This document shows, piece by piece, positions 7,271-14,641 of a DNA stretch of 16,365 bases. The DNA comes from Treponema sp. UBA4232 (GTDB lineage Bacteria; Spirochaetota; Spirochaetia; Treponematales; Treponemataceae). The position numbers were made by a program, and so were the translations under genes. Within the stretch, counting starts at the first letter, position 1. Each line of letters opens with the position of its first letter. The notes under the pieces were generated by a model. The model was not told the origin of the DNA, did no database searches, and saw only the letters and a program-made list of their open reading frames with translations. The stretch spans positions 8,390 through 24,754 of the forward strand of contig DGXM01000089.1 of assembly GCA_002396325.1 (NCBI GenBank), written 5' to 3'.

Positions 7271-10200
7271 CTATGCCTTCTCTATCTTTGCGGTCCATGT
7301 CTTGTCGTCGGCATCGGCATTAAATCCGCCTGAAATGCTGTCCGACCACTGTGCACTTGAGGCCAGCGTCTCGCCCGCAATGAAGTCCTTGAACTGCTCG
7401 AATGCTTCCTTGAGTTCTGCGTCTCCGCTCACCTGAAGAGTGATTCTGTCGGTGATGTCGAATCCGCTTTCCTTGCGGTTGTTTTGAATTCCCCGCACAA
7501 GATCACGGGCATATCCCTCGCGTTTCAAGTCGTCTGTGATTTTTGTCTCAAGACCCACGGTGAGTGTTCCCTCGTTCACAACCTTGAGATCCTCTTTTTC
7601 CCTGCGCTCGACAATCACGTTTTCGCTTGTAAGGTCCACGTCCTGTCCGTCCACGCTGATTGAAAGAGCCTGTCCGTCGAGGATTGCCGCAATCTGGTCG
7701 TTTGAAAGCTTTGCGATTTCCGCGGCTGCAAGCTTCATCTTTCCGCCCAGCTGCTTTCCGAGCACACGGAAGTTTGCCTTTGCGCTGTATTCGACAAGCT
7801 CATCCTCCCTCTCGTGGAAGATAACCTTCTTTACGTTGAGTTCCTCTGCGATTGTGTCCTCCATCTCCTGCAGCACTTTCTTTTCCTCTGCATCGCGGGT
7901 GACAAGAGCAACTGCCGAAAGAGGCTGACGGTTCTTGATGTTGAACTGATTTCTAAGACTTCTTCCCATTGAAACGGCTTTCTGAACGCTGGCCATCTGG
8001 AATTCAAGCTTTTCATCCCGGAACTTTTCGTTGTACACGGGATAGTCCATCAGGTGAACCGATTCCTTGTCCTCGGGAGTCTTTAAGTTCTGCCACATTG
8101 TCTCGGTGAGGAACGGAATGAACGGTGCGGCTGTGAGTGTGAATGTCTTCAATGCTGAATACAATGCTCCGTATGCCTCCATCTTGTCGGAATCAGAGCC
8201 TGACTTCCAGAAACGGCGGCGGTTTCTGCGGATGTACCAGTTGTTGATCTGGTCGATGAAGCTGAGCCACGGGTCGATTGCAGCAGAAAGATCGTAGTCG
8301 TCGAGGGCGGCTGTAACATCCTTCACCATCTTCTGTGCCACGGAGAGAATCCAGCGGTCAAGAGGATTTGAGGGAAGCTTGTCGTCGAACTCGTGTCCGG
8401 TACAAGTCACTCCGTCGATGTTTGCATACTGCACGAAGAAGCTGTAGCTGTTCCACAACGGAAGGATGATGCTCTTTATGACTTCACGCACACCGTCATC
8501 GGAATATCGCAGGTCGTCGGCTTTCACTACGGCGGAATGTGTCAGGAAAAGGCGCAGTGCATCGGCACCGAATTTGTTGATTGCCTCAACCGGGTCTGTA
8601 TAGTTCCTGAGGCTTTTTGACATCTTTCTTCCGTCGGATGCAAGAACAAGTCCGTTCACGATGCAGTTTTTGAACGCAGGCTTGTCGAAGATGTGGCTTC
8701 CCAAAACGGTGAGCGTGTAGAACCAACCGCGTGTCTGATCAAGTCCCTCGCTGATGAAATCCGCCGGGAAGTGGCTTTCAAAATATTCCTTGTTTTCAAA
8801 CGGATAGTGCTGCTGAGCATAGGGCATGGAGCCTGACTCGAACCAGCAGTCGAATACCTCGGGGATGCGTCTCATGGTTCCTTTTCCACAGCAAGAGCAC
8901 TTGAATGTCACTTTGTCCGCAAACTGCTTGTGCAAATCATCAAGATAAACTCCTGAAAGATTCTTCAACTCCTCACGGCTTCCCACGCAGACAGACTTTC
9001 CACACTCGTCGCACTTCCAGATTGGAATAGGGTTTCCCCAGTAACGGTTGCGGCTGATCGCCCAGTCACGCGCCCCCGCCAGCCATTTTCCGAAGCGACC
9101 GTCCTTGATGTGTGCCGGCTGCCACTTTATCTGGCTGTTTGCCTTAAGGAGAGAATCGTGGTGGTCTGCGACTCTTACGAACCAGCTCCCGATTCCGCGG
9201 TAGATGAGCGGTGAGCTGCACCTCCAGCAGTGCGGGTACTGGTGCTTTATCTGCTCCCTCTTCACAAGCTTTCCCTCTTTTTTGAGGCGGTCCATGATGT
9301 CCTTGTCACATTCCTTTACAAAGCGTCCCTGATAGTCGGATACTTCTGCTGTAAACTTACACTCGGCATCAATAGGCTCCATTGCGGGAATTCCTGTGCC
9401 CTGGAAAACCTTTGAGTCGTCCTCACCGAATGCGGGGGCGATATGGACGATTCCTGTTCCGTCTTCTGTGGAAACGTAGTCGGCGTTGAACATGCGGAAT
9501 GCACCGTCTGAACCGTCTTCATTTACGGCAAGGTTTGCAAAGTACGGGAAAAGCGGTTCATATTTTGCTCCGATGAAGTCGGCTCCCTTTCTTTTGTAGA
9601 TTACCTCGTAATCCTTTTCGTCCTTGTAATATGATGAAAGACGGCTTTCGGCAAGGATGTAATAATCTCCGCTCTCCTTGTCAAGAATCTTCACGTAGTC
9701 GATGTCGGGTCCCATGCAGAGCCCTTCGTTTGAAGGAAGAGTCCACGGGGTTGTGGTCCATGCGAGGAAGTATGTTTTTCCGTTTGTCATGTCGGGGTCG
9801 CTGAATGCGGCCGGGGCACGGGTGATTTTGAAACGGATTGTGATTGCGGGATCCTGCACTTCCTTGTAGCCCTGTGCAAGTTCGTGCGTTGAAAGAACCG
9901 TGGAGCACCTGGGGCAGTACGGGAGGATGTATTTTCCTTCATATATAAGACCCTTGTCCCAGAGAGTTTTTGCAACCCACCAGATTGACTCCATGAAGTC
10001 CGGATTCATGGTCTTGTAGTCGCGGTCAAAGTCAACCCAGCGGCCCATGCGGGTGATTGTTTTTCTCCATTCGGCGGTGTAGCGGAGAACGGATGCGCGG
10101 CACTTGTCGTTGAAATTTGCGACTCCGTAAGCCTCAATCTCGTGCTTTGAGTTGAGTCCCAGTTCCTTTTCAATCAGGTTTTCTACGGGAAGTCCGTGAC

Positions 10201-10459
10201 AGTCCCATCCGAAGCGGCGGTCAACCTTCTTTCCCTTCATAGTCTGGTAGCGCGGAATGATGTCCTTGATTGTGGATGGAATGAAGTGTCCGAAATGAGG
10301 AAGACCGGTGGCAAACGGCGGTCCGTCATAAAATACATAATCCTCTGCTCCTTCCCTCTGGGATATTGACTTTTTGAATGTGTCGTTTTCCTCCCAGAAT
10401 TTCAGGATTCCCTCTTCCTGCTTTGCAAAATCAACTTTCGGGTCAACTGCTTTGTACAT
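7271..10459 (-). CDS. ileS: Isoleucyl-tRNA synthetase, eukaryote-like long form
   Basis: This class Ia synthetase charges tRNA-Ile with isoleucine in the cytoplasm. Its 1062 residues, with HIGH written as HFGH (55-58) inside GPPFATGLPHFGHF and KMSKS at 612-616, are those of the eukaryote/archaea-like IleRS rather than the roughly 930-residue E. coli type. The editing (CP1) domain lies between the two motifs, with WTTTPWTLPSN visible. Cysteine pairs that may bind zinc occur in YCPRCS, CWRCS, CDECGKSVC (C483/C486) and CSCCGKG (521-524). A C-terminal anticodon-binding region and tail follow. ATG 10459 is chosen for the AGAGGA ribosome site 4 bases upstream; the in-frame TTG at 10477 lacks one. 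It heads the five-gene minus-strand operon. Members of this type are generally less sensitive to mupirocin; that is family knowledge, not tested here. Confidence 0.97.
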   Translation of the reverse strand: MYKAVDPKVDFAKQEEGILKFWEENDTFKKSISQREGAEDYVFYDGPPFATGLPHFGHFIPSTIKDIIPRYQTMKGKKVDRRFGWDCHGLPVENLIEKELGLNSKHEIEAYGVANFNDKCRASVLRYTAEWRKTITRMGRWVDFDRDYKTMNPDFMESIWWVAKTLWDKGLIYEGKYILPYCPRCSTVLSTHELAQGYKEVQDPAITIRFKITRAPAAFSDPDMTNGKTYFLAWTTTPWTLPSNEGLCMGPDIDYVKILDKESGDYYILAESRLSSYYKDEKDYEVIYKRKGADFIGAKYEPLFPYFANLAVNEDGSDGAFRMFNADYVSTEDGTGIVHIAPAFGEDDSKVFQGTGIPAMEPIDAECKFTAEVSDYQGRFVKECDKDIMDRLKKEGKLVKREQIKHQYPHCWRCSSPLIYRGIGSWFVRVADHHDSLLKANSQIKWQPAHIKDGRFGKWLAGARDWAISRNRYWGNPIPIWKCDECGKSVCVGSREELKNLSGVYLDDLHKQFADKVTFKCSCCGKGTMRRIPEVFDCWFESGSMPYAQQHYPFENKEYFESHFPADFISEGLDQTRGWFYTLTVLGSHIFDKPAFKNCIVNGLVLASDGRKMSKSLRNYTDPVEAINKFGADALRLFLTHSAVVKADDLRYSDDGVREVIKSIILPLWNSYSFFVQYANIDGVTCTGHEFDDKLPSNPLDRWILSVAQKMVKDVTAALDDYDLSAAIDPWLSFIDQINNWYIRRNRRRFWKSGSDSDKMEAYGALYSALKTFTLTAAPFIPFLTETMWQNLKTPEDKESVHLMDYPVYNEKFRDEKLEFQMASVQKAVSMGRSLRNQFNIKNRQPLSAVALVTRDAEEKKVLQEMEDTIAEELNVKKVIFHEREDELVEYSAKANFRVLGKQLGGKMKLAAAEIAKLSNDQIAAILDGQALSISVDGQDVDLTSENVIVERREKEDLKVVNEGTLTVGLETKITDDLKREGYARDLVRGIQNNRKESGFDITDRITLQVSGDAELKEAFEQFKDFIAGETLASSAQWSDSISGGFNADADDKTWTAKIEKA

Positions 10460-10506
10460 ATCATCCTCTTGCGGCAAAAAAACACCGCCAAATTTAAAAT
10501 CAACGT

Positions 10507-10512
10507 ATTGTA
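10507..10512 (-). promoter_or_regulatory. Extended -10 promoter of the ileS operon
   Basis: The minus strand reads TGATACAAT, an extended -10 (TG-N-TACAAT) with no clear -35. The start is predicted near 10500, with a leader of about 40 bases. The leader contains a small GCGG/CCGC hairpin around a run of seven T (about 10471-10489), just upstream of the AGAGGA ribosome site. It is far too short for a T-box riboswitch. Confidence 0.45.
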
Positions 10513-10581
10513 TCAGAAAATGAAAATTTAATCTATAGGCTCAATTGGCAGGACATGGAAATCAGTTTTTCGTTGCGTTGT

Positions 10582-10673
10582 GTCATTCCGTATCTACCAC
10601 TACCGTCATTCCATGCCTGCTGCTACCGTCATTCCAGGCCTGTCACTACCGTCATTCCAGGCCTGTCACTACC
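10582..10673 (+). repeat. Four tandem 23-base left satellite repeats, array 1
   Basis: Four head-to-tail units start at 10582, 10605, 10628 and 10651. Each begins GTCATTCC and ends in CTACC or a close variant. The last two are identical and contain the palindrome CAGGCCTG. They lead without a gap into the 64-base core at 10674, whose first five bases are also GTCAT. Confidence 0.9.
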
Positions 10674-10737
10674 GTCATCCCGAACTTGATTCGTGATCTC
10701 CCCTGTACTAGAGATGCTGAATCAAGTTCAGCATGAC
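10674..10737 (+). repeat. 64-base cloverleaf repeat, copy A
   Basis: The element is built as outer stem GTCAT/ATGAC, hairpin CCCGAA-CTTGA-TTCGGG, central hairpin ATCTC/GAGAT with a ten-base loop, and hairpin GCTGAA-TCAAG-TTCAGC. The parts add up to exactly 64 bases. Copy A carries a change in the first hairpin (TTCGTG for TTCGGG), which breaks one pair, and TACTAG for TACAAG in the loop region. Confidence 0.93.
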
Positions 10738-10817
10738 ATGACTTCGTTCGGCATGACGTGGCCTCGTTCTGCATGACTCGGTTTCGCTTGGCATGACACA
10801 GCTTCGCTTGGCATGAG
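10732..10817 (+). repeat. 20-base right satellite repeats after copy A
   Basis: Units of exactly 20 bases start at 10732, 10752, 10772 and 10792, with the pattern CATGAC, four variable bases, then a YTTCGYTTGG-like end. A partial CATGAG closes the run at 10812. The first unit begins inside the 3' arm of the core. From 10825 to 10870 lie degenerate left-type units (GTCATTCC, GTCACCCC, GTCACTACC) before copy B. Confidence 0.88.
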
Positions 10818-10870
10818 TTCCCGTGTCATTCCAGACCTGCCGCCACTGTCACCCCGACACTGTCACTACC

Positions 10871-10934
10871 GTCATCCCGAACTTGATTCGGGATCTCCCC
10901 TGTACAAGAGATGCTGAATCAAGTTCAGCATGAC
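10871..10934 (+). repeat. 64-base cloverleaf repeat, copy B
   Basis: This copy has all stems intact: GTCAT/ATGAC, CCCGAA/TTCGGG, ATCTC/GAGAT and GCTGAA/TTCAGC. The central loop is CCCTGTACAA. I use it as the reference copy. It has the same orientation as the other four. Confidence 0.95.
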
Positions 10935-11034
10935 AGAGCCTCGTTCAGCATGACGTGGCTTCGTTCGGCATGACACAGCCTCGTTCGGCATGACACGGTT
11001 TCGCTTGGCATGACACAGCCTCATTTGGCATGGC
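10929..11034 (+). repeat. 20-base right satellite repeats after copy B
   Basis: Five units start at 10929, 10949, 10969, 10989 and 11009, each exactly 20 bases and opening with CATGAC. A decayed CATGGC at 11029 follows. The run stops about five bases short of the MATE stop codon at 11040-11042, so this array is also the immediate 3' flank of that gene. Confidence 0.9.
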
Positions 11035-11039
11035 GATAC

Positions 11040-12431
11040 TTATTGGTCGGCCCCATCTTTCAACAAAGTGATTTCCGTGCCGGCGGGAGGTTCGAAGGTC
11101 TTTTCCCTGGAGATTTTTTTGATGCAGGAAAGACAGGTGGGCGTAATGTAGAGGGTGGCAAGAATCCAGGCTGTCTGATCTGAAAAACAGATGGCCGGAA
11201 AACCGAAATGAGGCACAATCAGGAGGCTTACAAGGGCACGTGCAAGAAGTTCCATCACGCCGGAATAAACCGCCCTGTTGGAAAAACCGAGTCCTTGTGT
11301 GGTCATGCGCATTGTATTGAGGAACCCCAGCACCCAGTAGAAAAATCCCATGCATCTCACGTACTGACCGGCACCGTCAAGAACCGCAATGTCATTTGCC
11401 GGAACGAAGAGTTTTGCAAGAGTGCGTCCGAAGAAAATCATCACAAGCCCTATTGCGGCACCGTAAATGCATCCTATTGCAGTGCCCTGCCACAGTCCTT
11501 TTTTCACCCGGTCGATTTTTCCTGCTCCGTAATTCTGCCCTGCGAAAGTCGTAACAGCCGTGGCAAAGGCATCGAATGGACACATCGAAAACTGCTTCAG
11601 CTTGCTGCCCGCTGTAAATGCCGATACATAAACCGAGCCCAGGGCATTGTTTGCCGACTGCATCATCATGCTTCCGATTGCCGTGATTGAATACTGGAGT
11701 CCCATAGGAACACCCGTTAGAATCAACTGTCTGAAAAGCACGGGATTCCACTTGCATTCGTCCTTCCTGAGATGAAGAATCTCAAATTTCCGAAGCACCA
11801 CGTAAAGACAGAGAAATCCGCTCAAAGCCTGCGACGTGATTGTTGCAACGGCGGCCCCCGAGACCCCCATGTGGAAAACCACGATGAAAAGCAGGTCAAG
11901 GCCGATATTAAGCAGTGCGGAAATCACAAGAAAAATGAAAGGCGTGCGGCTGTCTCCCACTGCTCGTAAAATGCCGGCAAGTATATTGTAGAGAATTGAA
12001 AACGGAATGCCCAGAAAGATTATGAGCAGATAGATGCGTGCGTCTTGAAAAATGTCTTCCGGGGTGTGAAGAAGATGAAGAATCTGCGGACACAAGAGGG
12101 AGCACAAAAGCATAAGCGAAAGACCTATCACCGCAGAAGTGAGTGCTCCAAGGAAAATGAAGCGCCTCATCTCGCTGTAATTGCGTGCACCGAATCTTTG
12201 CGCCACGGGAATTGCAAATCCTGCGCATGTGCCCATGCAGAATCCTAGAACAAGAAACTGCACGGAACTTGAGGCTCCCACTGCGGCCAGAGACTGTGAA
12301 CCGAGAACCTGCCCCACTATCATAGCATCCACCATGTTGTAAGTCTGCTGAAAAAGATTTCCCAACAGCAGCGGCAGAGAAAATGAAAGAATCAGCTTGA
12401 GGGGAAGCCCCTCGGTCATGTCCCGGGTCAT
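11040..12431 (-). CDS. MATE family efflux transporter
   Basis: This 463-residue inner-membrane protein has about twelve predicted membrane helices in the MATE (NorM/DinF-like) arrangement. Such proteins are cation- or proton-coupled exporters of drugs, dyes or metabolites. The hallmark N-terminal helices are clear: SLPLLLGNLFQQTYNMVDA, then IVGQVLGSQSLAAVG and GFAIPVAQRFGA. The second half repeats the pattern with GVPMGLQYSITAIGSMMMQ and VTTFAGQNYGAGKIDRVK. The substrate cannot be read from sequence. The start is ambiguous: ATG 12431 and ATG 12419 both lack a close ribosome site, although GAGGG lies 18 bases before 12431. Translation may depend on the lipoprotein gene that ends 12 bases upstream. 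The 3' end abuts palindromic array 1. Confidence 0.92.
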   Translation of the reverse strand: MTRDMTEGLPLKLILSFSLPLLLGNLFQQTYNMVDAMIVGQVLGSQSLAAVGASSSVQFLVLGFCMGTCAGFAIPVAQRFGARNYSEMRRFIFLGALTSAVIGLSLMLLCSLLCPQILHLLHTPEDIFQDARIYLLIIFLGIPFSILYNILAGILRAVGDSRTPFIFLVISALLNIGLDLLFIVVFHMGVSGAAVATITSQALSGFLCLYVVLRKFEILHLRKDECKWNPVLFRQLILTGVPMGLQYSITAIGSMMMQSANNALGSVYVSAFTAGSKLKQFSMCPFDAFATAVTTFAGQNYGAGKIDRVKKGLWQGTAIGCIYGAAIGLVMIFFGRTLAKLFVPANDIAVLDGAGQYVRCMGFFYWVLGFLNTMRMTTQGLGFSNRAVYSGVMELLARALVSLLIVPHFGFPAICFSDQTAWILATLYITPTCLSCIKKISREKTFEPPAGTEITLLKDGADQ

Positions 12432-12443
12432 GGGAAAAAACTT

Positions 12444-13094
12444 TTAACCCTCAATCTTGTAGTATTTTTTGATTGCGTTGAGAATTTCCTGCTTTGAAGT
12501 GCCGCCGATTGTAAGCTGCACAAGGAAACGTCCCGACTTTCTTACTACGATGTAGGAATGTAGTTCCGTATCTTCGACATTGAAGTCAAAGTAGAATGCC
12601 TTTACATTCCGGTCAAGGAAATTAACCGTGGTGACACCGGCATTCTTTACCTCTAATCCCTGGGACTCAAGATTGCTGATATAGTTTCCTTCAATTGCAT
12701 CAATGAAGGCCTTGTTGTTCATATAATTGTCTGTCATCTGATCATCATCGATGTAAAGATACGAGGAACCAAGGTCTGCTACGGAAACAGACTGTGTAAG
12801 AGCCGAGGCATCGTTTACAACAATCATCATATCGACCTTTGTGTCTGAATTTTCCATGCTGGAAAGAGCCTTGCGGTTTGCAACAACAGCGTTTTCAGCA
12901 GGCACGGTTGTACCGAGATTCAGAACACTGTTTTCCCAAATCTTCACTCCATTGCCGTCTGTCACGGTGCCGTATTTCCATCCACTGAAAGGAGCCTCGC
13001 CTTCAAGTGAAGATGCCGAGCTTCCTGTTGATGCGCAGGAAACCAAAACAGCCATGGTCACAACGGACAGAACTGCAAAAATACTCTTTTTCAT
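12444..13094 (-). CDS. Lipoprotein of unknown function between trpS and the MATE gene
   Basis: This is a predicted 216-residue lipoprotein. It has MKKSIFAVLS, a hydrophobic core, the lipobox LVSC with acceptor Cys20, and then a serine-rich linker (ASTGSSASS). The mature part alternates strands and helices, with YLYIDDDQMTDNYMNN near the middle and AFYFDFNVEDTELHSYIVV near the C-terminus. It ends with KQEILNAIKKYYKIEG. I recognise no named domain; the pattern suggests a small compact extracytoplasmic alpha/beta domain. ATG 13094 has a perfect AGGAGG ribosome site 7 bases upstream, the best in the window, so it is probably well translated. It lies 37 bases after trpS and 12 before the MATE gene, so co-expression is likely. 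Confidence 0.75.
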   Translation of the reverse strand: MKKSIFAVLSVVTMAVLVSCASTGSSASSLEGEAPFSGWKYGTVTDGNGVKIWENSVLNLGTTVPAENAVVANRKALSSMENSDTKVDMMIVVNDASALTQSVSVADLGSSYLYIDDDQMTDNYMNNKAFIDAIEGNYISNLESQGLEVKNAGVTTVNFLDRNVKAFYFDFNVEDTELHSYIVVRKSGRFLVQLTIGGTSKQEILNAIKKYYKIEG

Positions 13095-13131
13095 AATAAA
13101 ACCTCCTGTATTATAACCGGCAGTCACCGGA

Positions 13132-14229
13132 TTAAATAACCATATTCATTGCTTCCCGCACTTCATTCAAAGTGTTCACTGCAATTTCGCGTGCCCTGGA
13201 GGCACCATCGGCAAGAACCTTCCTTATGTATTCGGGATCCTTTTCAAGCTGAGCCCTCTTTTCGCGTAAAGGGCGGAGCTTTTCGTTGAGTGCTTCGGTA
13301 AGAGTGTTTTTCAACATTCCGCCGCCGCCTTCCCCGATTCTTTCGGCAATTGCTTCGGGAGCCTCTCCTGTGCAGAGTGAAATGAGGCTAAGAAGATTTG
13401 CAACCTCGGGTCTGTTTTCGGGATCCCAGGTAATGCGCCTTTCCCCGTCAGTCTTTGCTTTTTTAATCAGCTTTGCGGTCTCATCCTCTGTGGCTGAAAG
13501 CATGATGGCATTTCCACGGCTCTTGCTCATCTTCTGGCTTCCGTCAAGACCCAGAATGCTCGGTGTCTTTGAAAGAAGCGCCTGAGGCTCGGGGAAAATC
13601 GGATCCCTGCCCCTGCAGAATTTTTCGTTGAAGCGGCGGGCAATCGTTCTTGTGAGCTCAAGATGTGGAAGTTGATCCTTTCCCACCGGTACCACGTTTC
13701 CCTTGCAGAAAAGAATGTCGCAGGCCTGATGAATCGGATAAGTGAACATACCTGCATTCACGCTCTTCATCTTGCCGTTCGCAAGCCCGCTCTGAATCTC
13801 TTCCTTGACGGTGGGATTCCTCTCAAGTTCGGCATTCGTGACGAGTGTAAGGAAGGGAAGCATAAGCTGATTTGCCTCGGGAACATAGCTGTGCGGATAA
13901 ATAATCACATTCTCGCCGGGTTCGATGCCGGATGCGAGATAGTCAATCACAAGCTGCTTGGTGTTCTGGCTGATTTCCTGAAAAGCGTCATGATCGGTGA
14001 GCACCTGGTAGTCGGCAATAAGAATCATCGTGGGAACACCCATCTTTGAAAGCCGCACCCTGTTCTGGAGTGAACCGAAATAATGACCTATGTGAAGCCT
14101 TCCGGTGGGTCTGTCGCCTGTAAGCACCCTGTAATTCCCGGGATTTTTCACAATATCTTCTTCTATTTTATTACTGCGTTCGACCGCAGCCGCAAAAGTT
14201 TTGTTTGAGTCGTAATCCAAATCTGCCAT
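13132..14229 (-). CDS. trpS: Tryptophanyl-tRNA synthetase
   Basis: This class Ic synthetase attaches tryptophan to tRNA-Trp in the cytoplasm. It is 365 residues, slightly longer than the usual 330-350 because of about 30 extra residues before the Rossmann fold. HIGH is intact at 46-49 within TGDRPTGRLHIGHYFGSL and KMSKS at 233-237. Other TrpRS landmarks are IADYQVLTD, GMFTYPIHQACDI and the GKDQLPHLELTR motif that binds ATP and tryptophan. A poly-glycine stretch (GEGGGGM) precedes the C-terminal helices. ATG 14229 is chosen for GAGG 5 bases upstream and a promoter directly before it. The open frame extends nine codons further but crosses the promoter. It begins the trpS / lipoprotein / MATE block and is divergent from the lipoprotein gene at 14792. 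Confidence 0.96.
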   Translation of the reverse strand: MADLDYDSNKTFAAAVERSNKIEEDIVKNPGNYRVLTGDRPTGRLHIGHYFGSLQNRVRLSKMGVPTMILIADYQVLTDHDAFQEISQNTKQLVIDYLASGIEPGENVIIYPHSYVPEANQLMLPFLTLVTNAELERNPTVKEEIQSGLANGKMKSVNAGMFTYPIHQACDILFCKGNVVPVGKDQLPHLELTRTIARRFNEKFCRGRDPIFPEPQALLSKTPSILGLDGSQKMSKSRGNAIMLSATEDETAKLIKKAKTDGERRITWDPENRPEVANLLSLISLCTGEAPEAIAERIGEGGGGMLKNTLTEALNEKLRPLREKRAQLEKDPEYIRKVLADGASRAREIAVNTLNEVREAMNMVI

Positions 14230-14246
14230 AGTGGCCTCCGTGCGAC

Positions 14247-14276
14247 ATCTTAGCACATAATCGAAGTGAAATTCAA
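14247..14276 (-). promoter_or_regulatory. Promoter of trpS
   Basis: On the minus strand TTGAAT (14271-14276) and TAAGAT (14247-14252) are 18 bases apart, and the -10 has a TG extension (TGCTAAGAT). The start is predicted near 14240, giving a leader of about 11 bases that just contains the GAGG ribosome site. This leaves no room for a T-box or trp leader. Confidence 0.5.
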
Positions 14277-14349
14277 GATGACGGCATGGAAATCATTTTT
14301 TATGTCATGGGGCTGTACGATATGTTCATTGCACAGCGTCATTCAAAGT

Positions 14350-14413
14350 GTCATCCCGAACTTGATTCGGGATCTCCCCTGTGCAAGAGATGCTGAATCA
14401 AGTTCAGCATGAC
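14350..14413 (+). repeat. 64-base cloverleaf repeat, copy C
   Basis: It is identical to copy B except GTGCAA for GTACAA in the central loop, so all four stems are preserved. It is preceded by a degenerate left unit (GTCATTCAAA at 14339). It lies about 74 bases upstream of the trpS -35, and the bases between show nothing further. Confidence 0.95.
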
Positions 14414-14463
14414 ACAGCTTCGCTTGGCATGACATTCCGCTGTCATACCGGCCAACCACCACC
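14408..14463 (+). repeat. Satellite repeats between copies C and D
   Basis: One 20-base right unit (14408-14427) is followed by a CATGACATTCCGCT joint. A 22-base left unit beginning GTCATACCGG (14442-14463) then leads directly into copy D. The order right unit, joint, left unit, core is the same as between copies D and E. Confidence 0.85.
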
Positions 14464-14527
14464 GTCATCCCGAACTTGATTCGGGATCTCCCCTGTACAA
14501 GAGATGCTGAAACAAGTTCAGCATGAC
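14464..14527 (+). repeat. 64-base cloverleaf repeat, copy D
   Basis: It is identical to copy B except for one change in the last hairpin loop (ACAAG for TCAAG). The change falls in a loop and leaves every stem intact. Confidence 0.95.
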
Positions 14528-14577
14528 AGAGCTTCGTTTTGCATGACATTCCGCTGTCATCCCGGCCTGTCACCACC
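14522..14577 (+). repeat. Satellite repeats between copies D and E
   Basis: There is one 20-base right unit (14522-14541), then the CATGACATTCCGCT joint, then a 22-base left unit beginning GTCATCCCGGCCTG (14556-14577). The spacing from core to core (114 bases) equals that between C and D, so a 114-base higher-order unit has been duplicated in tandem. Confidence 0.85.
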
Positions 14578-14641
14578 GTCATCCCGAACTTGATTCGGGA
14601 TCTCTCCTGTACAAGAGATGCTGAATCGAGTTCAGCATGAC
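14578..14641 (+). repeat. 64-base cloverleaf repeat, copy E
   Basis: It differs from copy B at one central-loop base (TCCTG for CCCTG) and one base of the last hairpin loop (TCGAG for TCAAG). All four stems are conserved. Confidence 0.95.

Noticed and set aside
10460..10500. T-box riboswitch upstream of ileS
   Set aside because: The predicted leader is about 40 bases, with only a four-pair hairpin and no T-box sequence. The trpS leader is even shorter.
10545..10736. Small open frame of 63 residues on plus
   Set aside because: It covers the 23-base satellites and core A; composition is dictated by the repeats and no ribosome site is present.
10674..10737. tRNA gene, because of the cloverleaf shape
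   Set aside because: There is no anticodon-length loop, no T-psi-C or D-loop consensus, the outer stem is only five pairs, and the copies are tandem and intergenic.
10582..11034. CRISPR array
   Set aside because: The units are tandem or palindromic with no unique spacers of constant length, and no cas genes are present.
13110..13115. TATAAT on minus between trpS and the lipoprotein gene
   Set aside because: The implied transcription start falls inside the AGGAGG ribosome site, so a message from it would lose that site. No -35 is visible; co-transcription with trpS is simpler.
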